From Streptomyces angustmyceticus (GTDB taxonomy: Bacteria > Actinomycetota > Actinomycetes > Streptomycetales > Streptomycetaceae), in the NCBI RefSeq assembly GCF_019933235.1, contig NZ_CP082945.1, forward strand, positions 1,736,001-1,800,000: 64,000 bases of DNA, given 5' to 3'. Both the position numbers and the translations under genes were made by a program. The notes beneath the pieces were generated by a model. The model had not been told where the DNA came from, searched no databases, and worked only from the letters and a program-made list of their open reading frames with translations. Positions 51,517-59,724 of the stretch are shown here, piece after piece (the first letter of the stretch is position 1; every line of letters begins with the position of its first letter).

Positions 51517-52179
51517 ATGCGGAACAGGCAGCGGACGGTGCGGGAACGGGCGGCGCGGACGCGGCGGCCGGACCTGCCCGGACAGGCGGCACGGACACGG
51601 CGACCGGCCACGGGTGAACGGGCGGTACCGGCCCCGCGCACCAGCGCCGGGCGGGCGCTCGGGGCACTGCGCCTCCCCCGCCGCTACGGCGAGGGACCGC
51701 TGCATCTGCTGCTGATGCTCGCGTCGTTCGCGCTCACCGGCTACGCGGGAGTGCGGCTGCTGGCCGGCGGGCAGTGGCCGCTGGTGCTCGTCTGGTTCGC
51801 CGGGGCGGCGCTGCTGCACGATCTGGTGCTGCTGCCGCTGTACGCGCTCGCGGACCGGGCGCTGGTCCGCTGGACCGCCGGGACCGGCCGGCCGCGGGTC
51901 CGGGCGGCGTACGTCCGGGTGCCCGCCGCGCTGTCCGGATTGCTGCTGCTGGTGTGGTTCCCGCTGATCGCCGGGGCGGCGGGCGGCGCTTCGGCGGCGC
52001 ACTACGAGGCCACGACGCGGCTGCCCGGCGAGGTGTTCCTGAGCCGCTGGCTGCTGATCACCGCCGGGCTGTGTGTCCTGTCCGCGCTGTGGCTGCTGGT
52101 GCGTACCGTTCAGCGGCGGATGAGCGGGGCGCCCCGGCGGCGCAGCGAGACGAAGCAGCGCGCGGTGCCCGGCGCCTGA
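51517..52179 (+). CDS. Membrane protein, four TM segments
   Basis: This 220-aa protein is probably translated with the molybdopterin gene: GTG at 51511 overlaps its stop, but GGAG suits the ATG at 51517 better. A basic, Arg-rich N-terminus of about 50 residues precedes four TM helices ('LHLLLMLASFALTGYAGVRLLAGG', 'LVLVWFAGAALLHDLVLLPLYALAD', 'VRVPAALSGLLLLVWFPLIAGA', 'WLLITAGLCVLSALWLLVR'). It is likely the membrane partner of the oxidoreductase. Its last 70 bp overlap the methyltransferase gene tail-to-tail. No family name. Confidence 0.75.
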   Translation: MRNRQRTVRERAARTRRPDLPGQAARTRRPATGERAVPAPRTSAGRALGALRLPRRYGEGPLHLLLMLASFALTGYAGVRLLAGGQWPLVLVWFAGAALLHDLVLLPLYALADRALVRWTAGTGRPRVRAAYVRVPAALSGLLLLVWFPLIAGAAGGASAAHYEATTRLPGEVFLSRWLLITAGLCVLSALWLLVRTVQRRMSGAPRRRSETKQRAVPGA

Positions 52180-52859
52180 CCGGACTGGTCCGTGACGGTC
52201 CACTCCTCGACGGGGGTCCAGCCGGCGGCCGCCGCGTGGCGCAGCAGCGCGGCGGCGCCGACCCGGGCCCAGGGGAACGACTCGCCCGGCGCGCACGGGG
52301 CGCCGGGCGAGGGGTGGTAGCCCCGCTCGACCCGGACCTGGACCCGTTCGTCGACGTCCGCCGCGGCGGTCTCCACGATCAACAGGCCCGGCCGGCCGAC
52401 CAGTTCGGCGGTGCGGGTGAGCAGGGCGCGCGGGTCGCCGCCGATGCCGATGTTGCCGTCGAGGAGCAGCGCGGTGCCCCAACTCCCCTCACCTGGAAGG
52501 GAGTCGAAGACGGAGCGGTGCAGCGCGGAGCCGCCGGACGCCGCGGTGCGGGCCACCGCGGCGGTGCTGACGTCGATGCCGAGCGCCCGCCGGCCCTGGG
52601 CGGCGAGCGCGGCGACCAGCCGGCCGGGGCCGCAGCCGATGTCGAGGACGGCGCCCTCGCAGCGGCGCAGCGCCGACAGGTCGGCGGCGTCCGGCCCGGC
52701 GCACCAGCGCTCGACCTCCAGCGGCAGCAGCCAGCCGTCGCTGCGCCGCAGGAAGAGCGGGCCGCGGCCGCTGCGCAGCGCGTCGGCGTACGGGTCCGCG
52801 CCCCAGGTGACGGTGTCGCGGCGGTCGGTTCGTGCCGTCGGCGGCAGGGCGGTGCTCAT
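52110..52859 (-). CDS. Class I SAM-dependent methyltransferase
   Basis: This 249-aa Rossmann methyltransferase has motif I VLDIGCGPGRLVAALA (SAM-binding glycines), the acidic end of strand 2 in ALGIDVS, and 'LLLDGNIGIGGDP' at motif IV. A short C-terminal extension follows. It overlaps the DUF2064 gene upstream by ATGA, so the three leftward genes 52110-54231 are a coupled operon. Its 3' end overlaps the convergent membrane gene by 70 bp. The substrate is unknown; a small sugar or lipid intermediate is suggested by the neighbours. Confidence 0.88.
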   Translation of the reverse strand: MSTALPPTARTDRRDTVTWGADPYADALRSGRGPLFLRRSDGWLLPLEVERWCAGPDAADLSALRRCEGAVLDIGCGPGRLVAALAAQGRRALGIDVSTAAVARTAASGGSALHRSVFDSLPGEGSWGTALLLDGNIGIGGDPRALLTRTAELVGRPGLLIVETAAADVDERVQVRVERGYHPSPGAPCAPGESFPWARVGAAALLRHAAAAGWTPVEEWTVTDQSGQAPGTARCFVSLRRRGAPLIRR

Positions 52860-53524
52860 CGGCCGGTGACCGGGGTCAGGCGGGCGAGCGTGGCGGCGAA
52901 GGCGCCGGCGGGGGCCGCGGCCGCGACCCGCTCCGCGTCGTCGGCGGTGTCCACGTCGCGCAGGGGCGGCAGGTCCCGCACCCGCAGCCCGGCGGCGGTC
53001 AGCCGCGCGCGCTGGGCGGCGCCGGTGCGGCCGGTGGACATGGGGACGCCGCGCAGCAGCCGGGGGTCGGGGGACGCCAGGCCGAGCGCCCAGAACCCGC
53101 CGTCCTCGGCGGCGCCGAACCAGGCGTCGCAGTCGTCCCAGGCGCCGGCGTCCAGCGCGGGGGCGAGGAGGTGCGGGGTGATCTGCGGGGTGTCCATGCC
53201 GATGAGGAGGGTGGGGCCGGCGCTGCCGGCGAAGGCGGCGGCGAGCCGCTCGTCGAGGCCGCCGGCGCTCTGGGGCCGGACCTCGAAGCCGTCCGGCAAC
53301 CAGCTCCCCGGGCGGCCGTCGAGGACGACCACCCGCCGCCGGGCGGGCATGGCGCGGACGGCCCGGAGGGTGTCGGACAGCGCCGCCTCGGCCAACTGGG
53401 CGGCCTCGTCGGGGGTGAAGGGCGGGGTGAGGCGGGTCTTGACCCGGCCGGGCACCGGTTCCTTGGCGATGACCAGGAGCGTGGTCGGGCCGGTACCCGC
53501 CGGGCGGTCTGCGGGCGCGCTCAT
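52856..53524 (-). CDS. DUF2064 (TIGR04282-type) transferase-like protein
   Basis: This 222-aa protein has a nucleotidyltransferase-like Rossmann fold: 'LLVIAKEPVPGRVKTRLTPPFTPDEAAQLAEA' is the signature (Lys and Arg of the PG-x2-KTRL loop), 'LLIGMDTPQITPHLL' the central acidic motif, and 'DAWFGAAEDGGFWALGL' the third. This family is annotated as rSAM-associated glycosyltransferase 1. It usually travels with a type 2 glycosyltransferase, as it does here. ATGA overlaps on both sides join it to the GT2 and methyltransferase genes. Confidence 0.88.
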   Translation of the reverse strand: MSAPADRPAGTGPTTLLVIAKEPVPGRVKTRLTPPFTPDEAAQLAEAALSDTLRAVRAMPARRRVVVLDGRPGSWLPDGFEVRPQSAGGLDERLAAAFAGSAGPTLLIGMDTPQITPHLLAPALDAGAWDDCDAWFGAAEDGGFWALGLASPDPRLLRGVPMSTGRTGAAQRARLTAAGLRVRDLPPLRDVDTADDAERVAAAAPAGAFAATLARLTPVTGR

Positions 53525-54231
53525 CGGGCGGTCTCCTCCGTACGGGACGCGAGCGGGGGCTGGTTCAGGACGTCGCGCATGTCGCGCACCGCGTGCCAGG
53601 TGCCGCGCCAGGTGCCGGTGACCTTGGAACGGCCGGTGCGCGGGCGGTAGGGCACGTCGCGTTCCTCGACCCGCCAGCCCGCGTCGGCGGCCCGGACGAC
53701 CATCTGCAGGGGGTAGCCGCTGCGGCGGTCGGTCAGCCCGAGGCCGAGCAGCGCGGTGCGCCGGGCGGCGCGCAGCGGGCCGAGGTCGTGCAGCCGCAGT
53801 CCGGTGCGGCGGCGCAGCATCCGGGCGAGGGCGAGGTTGCCGAGCCGGGCGTGCGGCGGCCAGGCGCCGCGCCCCTCGGGGCGGCGGCGGCCCAGCACCA
53901 GGTCGCTGGCGCCGTCGTGGACGGCGCGGACGAACGGGGCGAGCAGGGCGGGGTCGAGGGAGGCGTCGCAGTCGCAGAAGCAGACGATGTCGGCGTCGGC
54001 GGCCAGCAGTCCGGCGTGGCAGGCGGCGCCGAACCCGCGGCGCGGCTCGTGCACCACGGTGGCGCCCAGGCCGCGGGCGACCTCGGCGGAGCCGTCGGTG
54101 GAGCCGTTGTCCACGACGATCGCCCGCCAGCCCGCCGGGATGCGGGCCAGCACCCAGGGCAGCGCGGCGGCCTCGTCGAGACAGGGCAGGACGACGTCCA
54201 CGGAGGGGGTGGGAGGAGGGGAGTGGGTCAC
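53521..54231 (-). CDS. Family 2 glycosyltransferase
   Basis: This 236-aa GT-A enzyme has a GTG start at 54231 with GAAGG upstream. 'DVVLPCLDEAAALPWVLARIPAGWRAIVVDNGSTDGSAEVA' gives the nucleotide-binding Asp and the DNGSTD motif. 'DADIVCFCDCDASLDPALL' carries the DxD-type metal motif. No TM segments; it is probably a cytoplasmic dolichyl-phosphate-mannose-synthase-like or NDP-sugar transferase. It is the first gene of the coupled leftward operon with DUF2064 and the methyltransferase. Confidence 0.9.
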   Translation of the reverse strand: MTHSPPPTPSVDVVLPCLDEAAALPWVLARIPAGWRAIVVDNGSTDGSAEVARGLGATVVHEPRRGFGAACHAGLLAADADIVCFCDCDASLDPALLAPFVRAVHDGASDLVLGRRRPEGRGAWPPHARLGNLALARMLRRRTGLRLHDLGPLRAARRTALLGLGLTDRRSGYPLQMVVRAADAGWRVEERDVPYRPRTGRSKVTGTWRGTWHAVRDMRDVLNQPPLASRTEETAR

Positions 54232-54315
54232 GCCTTCACCTATGCATCAGAAGCGGACGGGCAGAGGGGGTTGAGGTGTGTGGGGCGCGGGTGCCGGCGG
54301 GCGGCGGCGCGCGGG

Positions 54316-55377
54316 TCAGACCATCGGTGCCGCCCGCATCCCCTCCCGGGCGAATTCCCGCATGCCCGCCGCGAATCCGGTCGCGGCCCGCCAGCCGAGG
54401 TCGTCGGCGATGCGCTGCGAGGAGGCGGTGATGTGCCGTACGTCGCCGAGCCGGTACTCCCCCGTGACCACGGGCGCCGGTCCCCCGCACGCCTCGGCCA
54501 GGGTCCGCGCCATCTCGCCGACGGTGTGCGGCACCCCGCTGCCCGTGTTGTACGCGGTCAGGGTGCCCGCCGCCCGGTCCGGCAGCGCCTCCAGGGCGAC
54601 CACGTTGGCCGTGGCGACGTCCCGTACGTGGACGAAGTCCCGCCGCTGGCCGCCGTCCTCGTAGACGGTCGGGGACTGTCCGCGGGCCAGCGCCGAGCGG
54701 AAGAACGAGGCCACCCCCGCGTACGGGGTGTCGCGCGGCATGCCGGGCCCGTAGACGTTGTGATAGCGCAGCGCGACGGCCCGGCCGCCGGTGGCGCGGG
54801 CCCAGGAAGCCGCCAGGTGTTCCTGGGCGAGCTTGGTGGCGGCGTAGACGTTGCGCGGATCGGTGGGGGCGTCCTCGCCGACCAGGCCCGGCCGCAGTGC
54901 GGCGGCGCAGTCCGGGCAGCGTGGCTCGAACTGCCCGGCGTCCAGCTCGTCCACGGCCCGCGGGCCGGGCCGCACCACCCCGTGGACGGGGCAGGTGTAG
55001 CGGCCCTCCCCGTAGACCACCATCGAGCCGGCGAGCACCAGCTCGCGCACCCCGGCGTCCGCCATCGCGGCCAGCAGCACCGCGGTGCCCAGGTCGTTGC
55101 AGCCGACGTAGTCGGGCGCGTCCGCGAAGTCCTTGCCCAGGCCCACCATCGCCGCCTGGTGGCAGACCGCCCGCACGCCCCGCAGGGCCTCGTCGACCGC
55201 CGCCCGGTCGCGGACGTCGGCGACGATGCGCCGCTCGCCGGGGCGCGGCGGCGGGGGTTCGGGGTGCGCCGAGGGCAGCAGCGCGTCGAGCACGACAGGC
55301 TCGTGCCCGTGCGCCATGAGCGCCTCGACGACCTGCGATCCGATGAATCCGGCACCGCCGGTGACCAGTACACGCAT
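54316..55377 (-). CDS. NAD-dependent nucleotide-sugar epimerase with Cys-rich insert
   Basis: This 353-aa extended SDR protein has the NAD-binding GGAGFIG (residues 7-13), the catalytic 'LAGSMVVYG' Ser and Tyr178/Lys182 in YAATK, and 'LRYHNVYGPGMPRD'. Between about residues 125 and 170 there is an extra segment with Cys129-x2-His132 and Cys154-x2-Cys157, which could bind zinc; most epimerases lack this. The ATG at 55377 is 7 nt after a TAGCGT -10, suggesting a leaderless message. It is probably a UDP- or GDP-sugar 4-epimerase or dehydratase feeding the adjacent glycosyltransferases, separated from them by 84 bp. Confidence 0.88.
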   Translation of the reverse strand: MRVLVTGGAGFIGSQVVEALMAHGHEPVVLDALLPSAHPEPPPPRPGERRIVADVRDRAAVDEALRGVRAVCHQAAMVGLGKDFADAPDYVGCNDLGTAVLLAAMADAGVRELVLAGSMVVYGEGRYTCPVHGVVRPGPRAVDELDAGQFEPRCPDCAAALRPGLVGEDAPTDPRNVYAATKLAQEHLAASWARATGGRAVALRYHNVYGPGMPRDTPYAGVASFFRSALARGQSPTVYEDGGQRRDFVHVRDVATANVVALEALPDRAAGTLTAYNTGSGVPHTVGEMARTLAEACGGPAPVVTGEYRLGDVRHITASSQRIADDLGWRAATGFAAGMREFAREGMRAAPMV

Positions 55378-55649
55378 GCCGGTCACGCTAAGCGGGACGG
55401 GGCGCTCCGGCGCGCGCATGAGCCGCCGTGTCACGGGTCCGTAAGATCCGCGGCCGCCCGGACCGCCCGCTGCCGCACCCTGCGGGCCACTGCGATTCGG
55501 TAACAGGGCGCATTCGAGGTATTTCGGTACGGCATATGGCGCCTATGCTCAGGTCGGGCGTGGGGGGCCGCTTTCGGACACTCCGACGGCCGACGGGCCC
55601 CTTGCCCGACCTTGCCCGCTCACCTCACCAGACACCGTCGGAGAACACC

Positions 55650-56720
55650 TTGGCCGTGGAGAATGTGGAGCAGCGCACCGGCTCCCGGGTGCTGCCCGCG
55701 CTTCCGTACGCGGTGATGGCCGTGGTCACCACGGTCGACCTCACCGCGGGCCCGGGCGTCGGGTTCCTGCCGCTGGTGTCACTGGGACCGGCGTTCGCCG
55801 GGCTGGTCGGCGGCTGGCGGCGGACCGCCGTGGTCGGGCTGACGGCCTTTGTGCTCTGCGTCGGCCTGGGCGTCTACAACGGCCTGTTCGAGAGCCGGCG
55901 CGGGCTGACCGCGCTGCTGTCGGTGGCCGGGGTGACCGCGGCAGGGGTGGTGGCCGCGGTGATGCGGCAGCGGCGCGAGGCGGAGCTGGCCAGCGTCCGC
56001 TCCATCGCCGAGGTCGCCCAGCGGGTGCTGCTGCGCCCGGTGCCGCGCGGCGCCGGGCCGCTGCGGGTCGCGGTCTCGTACACCTCGGCGGTGGCCGAGG
56101 CCCGGATAGGGGGTGATCTGTACGAGGTGGTGACCTCGCCCGCCGGGGTGCGGATCATCGTCGGCGATGTGCAGGGCAAGGGCCTGGAGGCCGTGGAGAG
56201 CGCGGCGGTGGTGCTCGGCGCCTTCCGGGAGGCTGCGCACGACGAACCGGATCTGCCGGCCGTCGGCGAGCGGGTCGAGCGGGCGCTGAACCGCCATCTG
56301 TCCGGCGAACGGTTCGTCACGGCGGTGCTCGCCGAGATCGGTGACGGCCCGCACGCCACCCTGCTGAACTTCGGCCACCCGGCGCCGCTGGTCGTCCGCC
56401 CGGCCGGCTCGGTGGCCTTCGCCGCCCCGCCGGACCGCGCCCTGCCGCTCGGCCTCAGCCTGCACGACGCCGGGGCGCCGGCCCCCTACGAGGTGCCCTT
56501 CGCGCCCGGCGACCAACTGCTCTTCTACACGGACGGCGTCACCGAGGCCCGCGACGCGGCGGGCCGCTTCTACCCCCTCGACGAACGCGCCGCGCTGCTC
56601 AAGGACCCCGATCCGGAGACCGCCCTGCGCGCGGTGCGCGAGGACCTGGTCGAGCATGCCGAGGGGCCGCTGCACGACGACGCGGCGATGCTGCTGGTCC
56701 GCTACCGCGGGGCCTGCTGA
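55650..56720 (+). CDS. SpoIIE-type PP2C phosphatase, membrane-anchored
   Basis: This protein is about 356 aa. I chose TTG 55650 because GGAG lies exactly 6 nt upstream; ATG at 55536 or 55545 would add an Arg-rich extension with a poor site. Three to four TM segments over residues 10-105 precede the SpoIIE domain. It has metal Asp motifs ARIGGDLYEV, GDVQGKG, FYTDGVTEA and HDDAAMLLV, all intact. It dephosphorylates an anti-anti-sigma-type substrate; no STAS partner is adjacent. It lacks the PAS, GAF and HATPase parts of the other SpoIIE protein in this window. Confidence 0.87.
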   Translation: MAVENVEQRTGSRVLPALPYAVMAVVTTVDLTAGPGVGFLPLVSLGPAFAGLVGGWRRTAVVGLTAFVLCVGLGVYNGLFESRRGLTALLSVAGVTAAGVVAAVMRQRREAELASVRSIAEVAQRVLLRPVPRGAGPLRVAVSYTSAVAEARIGGDLYEVVTSPAGVRIIVGDVQGKGLEAVESAAVVLGAFREAAHDEPDLPAVGERVERALNRHLSGERFVTAVLAEIGDGPHATLLNFGHPAPLVVRPAGSVAFAAPPDRALPLGLSLHDAGAPAPYEVPFAPGDQLLFYTDGVTEARDAAGRFYPLDERAALLKDPDPETALRAVREDLVEHAEGPLHDDAAMLLVRYRGAC

Positions 56721-56735
56721 CCCGGCGTCGGGCCG

Positions 56736-56768
56736 GGCCGGGAGCCGATTCCGGGTCAGCTCCCGGCC
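56736..56768. terminator. Hairpin between convergent genes
   Basis: GGCCGGGAGC pairs perfectly with GCTCCCGGCC over 10 bp around a 13-nt loop. It serves the SpoIIE and BrkB genes. Confidence 0.7.
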
Positions 56769-56788
56769 GGTCGGCTCCCGGGCGCCGC

Positions 56789-57931
56789 TCAGTCGTCGCG
56801 CGGGTCCCCGGTGCCGCGGTCCCCGTCGCCGTCCCGGTCCCCGTCGCCGTCGCTGCTCCGGCCCCGGCCCCCCTCGCCGTGACCGCCGCCGTCCGCTTCG
56901 TCCGCCTCGTCCGCGCCGTCCCCCTTCGCACGGCCCGCGTCCGGCTCCCCCGCTCCCGGCCGGGACTCCGCCTTGGCGGCCGCCCGCCGGGCGACCTCCT
57001 CGCGGGCCGCGGCCGTGGCGACCGAGGGCCACACCCGGTCGAGTGAGGCGTTCATCGCGGCCCCGACCAGCACCGCGAAGGCCGACACCCCGATCCACAG
57101 CAGCACCGCGACCGGCGCGGCCAGCGAGCCGTAGATCGTGGGCCCCTCGACCGTCGAGGCGAGGTAGAGCCGCAGCAGGAAGCTGCCGAGCACCCACATC
57201 CCGAGTGCCACCACCGCGCCGGGAATGTCCTCCGGCCAGGGCGAACGGACCGGGACGGACGCGTGGTAGAGCGTGGTGAGGAAGGCGACGGACAGGAGCA
57301 GGACGACCGGCCAGTACAGCGCCCGGATGATGTGCTCGCTGGCCGGCAGCCAGCCCACGACGGTGTCGGGACCGGCGACCATCAGCGGCAGCGCCACCGC
57401 GCCGACGACCAGCGCGGCGAGGTACAGCGCGAACGCCAGCAGCCGGGTCTTGATGATGCCCCGCCGGCCGTCGAGCCCGTACATGATGGTGATGGTGTCG
57501 ACGAAGACGTTCATCGCCCGGGACCCCGACCACAGGGCGATGGCGAAGCCGAGGGAGATGACGTCCGGGCGGCGGCCGGTGAAGACGTCGTTGAGCAGCG
57601 GCCGGGCGATCTCGTTCACGCCCTTGCTCGACAGGACCGTGCCGGCGGCGCCGAGGATGTGCCGGCGGACGTTGTCGAGGGTGTCGTGCCCGATCCAGGT
57701 GTTGGTGTAGCCGAGCACGCCCAGGAGTCCGAGGATCAGCGGCGGCAGCGACAGCAGGCTCCAGAAGGCGGCCTCGGCGGCCAGGCCGGTGACGCGGTAC
57801 TTCATGCAGGAGTTGACCGTGTCCTTGAGCAGGAGCCAGGCCAGCCGGCGCTTGGAGACGTTGCGGTAGAGGGCACGGGCCTTGGTCAGACGGCCCGCGG
57901 GCCGCTCGGTTGGTTCGTTTGCCGGCTGCAC
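56789..57931 (-). CDS. YihY/BrkB family membrane protein
   Basis: This 380-aa protein starts at GTG 57931, 6 nt after a TACGGT -10-like element, so the message may be leaderless. It has six TM helices over residues of about 35-300 with the BrkB signature: 'YRVTGLAAEAAFWSLLSLPPLILGLLG', 'ALWSGSRAMNVFVDTITIMYG' and 'TIYGSLAAPVAVLLWIGVSAFAVLVGAAMNASL'. The C-terminal 80 residues are Asp/Gly/Glu-rich and disordered (many DGDGDRD-like repeats). Function unknown; the family was once named after a Bordetella serum-resistance protein. It is divergent from the AidB-like gene across 18 bp. Confidence 0.88.
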   Translation of the reverse strand: MQPANEPTERPAGRLTKARALYRNVSKRRLAWLLLKDTVNSCMKYRVTGLAAEAAFWSLLSLPPLILGLLGVLGYTNTWIGHDTLDNVRRHILGAAGTVLSSKGVNEIARPLLNDVFTGRRPDVISLGFAIALWSGSRAMNVFVDTITIMYGLDGRRGIIKTRLLAFALYLAALVVGAVALPLMVAGPDTVVGWLPASEHIIRALYWPVVLLLSVAFLTTLYHASVPVRSPWPEDIPGAVVALGMWVLGSFLLRLYLASTVEGPTIYGSLAAPVAVLLWIGVSAFAVLVGAAMNASLDRVWPSVATAAAREEVARRAAAKAESRPGAGEPDAGRAKGDGADEADEADGGGHGEGGRGRSSDGDGDRDGDGDRGTGDPRDD

Positions 57932-57949
57932 GTCCTTACCGTATCCGGC
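57932..57949. promoter_or_regulatory. Shared -10-like element of a divergent leaderless pair
   Basis: TACCGT on the plus strand (57937-57942) ends 7 nt before the ATG of the AidB-like gene. Its complement TACGGT on the minus strand (57943-57938) ends 6 nt before the GTG of the BrkB gene. Both fit the TAnnnT consensus, so one element may serve both genes. I could not find good -35 hexamers. Confidence 0.5.
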
Positions 57950-59593
57950 ATGGCAGCCACCACTCACACGGTCACGAACCAGCCTCCGCCGCTGGTCGGA
58001 TACGACGTCTTCACCGGCGATGCGGCCCTGACCGAGGGCGTCGCCCGGTATGTCGCCGGCGTCCGACTGGTCGAGGTACGCGAAGAGCTCAGCACACTGG
58101 GGCGGGCGGCCGGCTCCGCGCACGCCCGGCAGTGGGGCGAACAGGCCAACGCCCACCCCCCGGTCCTGCACACCCACGACCGCTACGGCCACCGCATCGA
58201 CGAGGTCGAGTACCACCCGGCGTGGCACCGGCTGCTCGGCCATGCCGTCACGGCCGGCCTGACCGGCGCGTGGTCCCGGCCGGACGGCCATGTCCGCCGC
58301 ACCGCCGGGTTCCTCGTGTGGACCCAGGCCGAGGCGGGACACGGCTGCCCGGTGTCGATGACCCACGCGGCGGTGCCCACGCTGCGCGCCGAGCCCGAGC
58401 TGGCGGCCGAGTGGGAGCCGCTGCTGACCTCGCGGGTGTACGCGCACGAGCTGCGCCCGGTCGCCGAGAAGGGCGGCGCGCTGGCCGGGATGGCCATGAC
58501 GGAGAAGCAGGGCGGCAGCGACCTGCGGGCCGTCACCACCCGCGCCGAGCCGCTGGCCGCGCCCGGCGAGTACGTGCTGACCGGCCACAAGTGGTTCTGT
58601 TCGGCGCCGATGTCCGACGCGTTCCTGGTACTGGCCCGCGCGCCGGGAGGGCTCACCTGCTTCCTGCTGCCCCGAGTGCTGCCGGACGGCAGCCGTAACG
58701 CCTTCCGCATCCAGCGGCTCAAGGACAAGCTCGGCAACCGCTCGAACGCCTCCGCGGAGGTCGAGTTCGACGGGCAGACCTGGGCACGCCGGGTCGGCGA
58801 GGAGGGGCGCGGGGTGGCGACCCTCATCGAGATGGTCGCGGCGACCCGGCTGGACTGCGTCAGCGCGTCGGCGGCGGTGATGCGGCAGGCGGTGGCGCAG
58901 GCGCTGCACCACACCGCCCACCGGGAGGCGTTCGGGGACCGGCTGATCGACAAGCCGCTGATGCGCAATGTGCTGGCCGACCTGGCGCTGGAGTCGGAGG
59001 CGGCGACCACGCTCGCCCTGCGGCTGGCGGCGGCGTACGACGGCGGCACCGAGCAGGACCGGCACTTCCTGCGGCTGGCGGTGCCGGCCGCGAAGTACTG
59101 GGTGACCAAGCGCTGCACCCCGGCGGTGACCGAGGCGCTGGAGTGCCTGGGCGGCAACGGCTACGTGGAGGAGTCGGGGCTGCCGCGGCTGCTGCGCGAG
59201 GCGCCGCTCAACTCGATCTGGGAGGGTTCCGGCAACGTCCAGGCGCTGGACGTCCTGCGGGCCCTGCGGCGCGAACCCGAGGCGCTGCACGCGTTCCTGG
59301 CCGAGATCGGGACGGCGCGGGGCGCGGACCACCGCCTGGACCGGGCCATCACGGCAATGCTCACCGAACTCGCCGACCTGGAGGGCATCGAGGCGCGGGC
59401 CCGGCGGCTGACCGAGCGGATGGCGCTGGTGCTCCAGGGTTCGCTGCTGGTGCGCCATGCGCCGCCCGAGGTCGCGGACGCGTTCTGCGCCGGCCGGCTC
59501 GGGGGCGACGCGGGCGCGGCGTTCGGGACGCTGCCGCACACCCTGGACCTCGGGGCCGTGGTGGCACGGGCGCAGCCGGTGGCCGGGATGTGA
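57950..59593 (+). CDS. AidB-like acyl-CoA dehydrogenase
   Basis: This 547-aa flavoprotein resembles AidB, the alkylation-response member of the acyl-CoA dehydrogenase family. The signature 'MAMTEKQGGSDLRAVTT' (flavin-binding), 'CVSASAAVMRQAVAQALHHTAHREAFGDRLIDKPLMRNVLADLALE' and 'LECLGGNGYVEESGLPRLLREAPLNSIWEGSGNVQALDVLRAL' are all present. AidB proteins have an isovaleryl-CoA dehydrogenase-like fold and bind DNA; an ordinary short-chain acyl-CoA dehydrogenase is the alternative. ATG at 57950. Three strong hairpins follow the stop. Confidence 0.9.
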   Translation: MAATTHTVTNQPPPLVGYDVFTGDAALTEGVARYVAGVRLVEVREELSTLGRAAGSAHARQWGEQANAHPPVLHTHDRYGHRIDEVEYHPAWHRLLGHAVTAGLTGAWSRPDGHVRRTAGFLVWTQAEAGHGCPVSMTHAAVPTLRAEPELAAEWEPLLTSRVYAHELRPVAEKGGALAGMAMTEKQGGSDLRAVTTRAEPLAAPGEYVLTGHKWFCSAPMSDAFLVLARAPGGLTCFLLPRVLPDGSRNAFRIQRLKDKLGNRSNASAEVEFDGQTWARRVGEEGRGVATLIEMVAATRLDCVSASAAVMRQAVAQALHHTAHREAFGDRLIDKPLMRNVLADLALESEAATTLALRLAAAYDGGTEQDRHFLRLAVPAAKYWVTKRCTPAVTEALECLGGNGYVEESGLPRLLREAPLNSIWEGSGNVQALDVLRALRREPEALHAFLAEIGTARGADHRLDRAITAMLTELADLEGIEARARRLTERMALVLQGSLLVRHAPPEVADAFCAGRLGGDAGAAFGTLPHTLDLGAVVARAQPVAGM

Positions 59594-59608
59594 GGCGGTC
59601 CCGGGTCC

Positions 59609-59686
59609 GGCGCGGCGGCGGTTCCCCGTCGCCTCCGGGCCGTCGCCCACGAGGCTACGGGGACAGGGGGTCACCGCCGCCGCGCC
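59609..59686 (+). terminator. Long nested hairpin after the AidB-like gene
   Basis: GGCGCGGCGGCGGT (59609-59622) pairs perfectly with ACCGCCGCCGCGCC (59673-59686). Inside it TCCCCGT/ACGGGGA (7 bp) and GCCTC/GAGGC (5 bp) form further stems. It starts 16 nt after the stop. Confidence 0.75.
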
Positions 59687-59690
59687 GTCG

Positions 59691-59724
59691 GGGAGCGGTG
59701 CCGCGCCGACACGGCACCGCTCCC
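59691..59724 (+). terminator. Second hairpin, 13-bp perfect stem
   Basis: GGGAGCGGTGCCG pairs with CGGCACCGCTCCC across an 8-nt loop, directly after the first hairpin. A third inverted repeat (CCGGGG/CCCCGG) lies at about 59738-59762. Confidence 0.75.

Noticed and set aside
53593..55503. A 636-codon plus-strand frame opposite the sugar gene operon
   Set aside because: It is antisense to four genes with clear motifs and has no start site or family.
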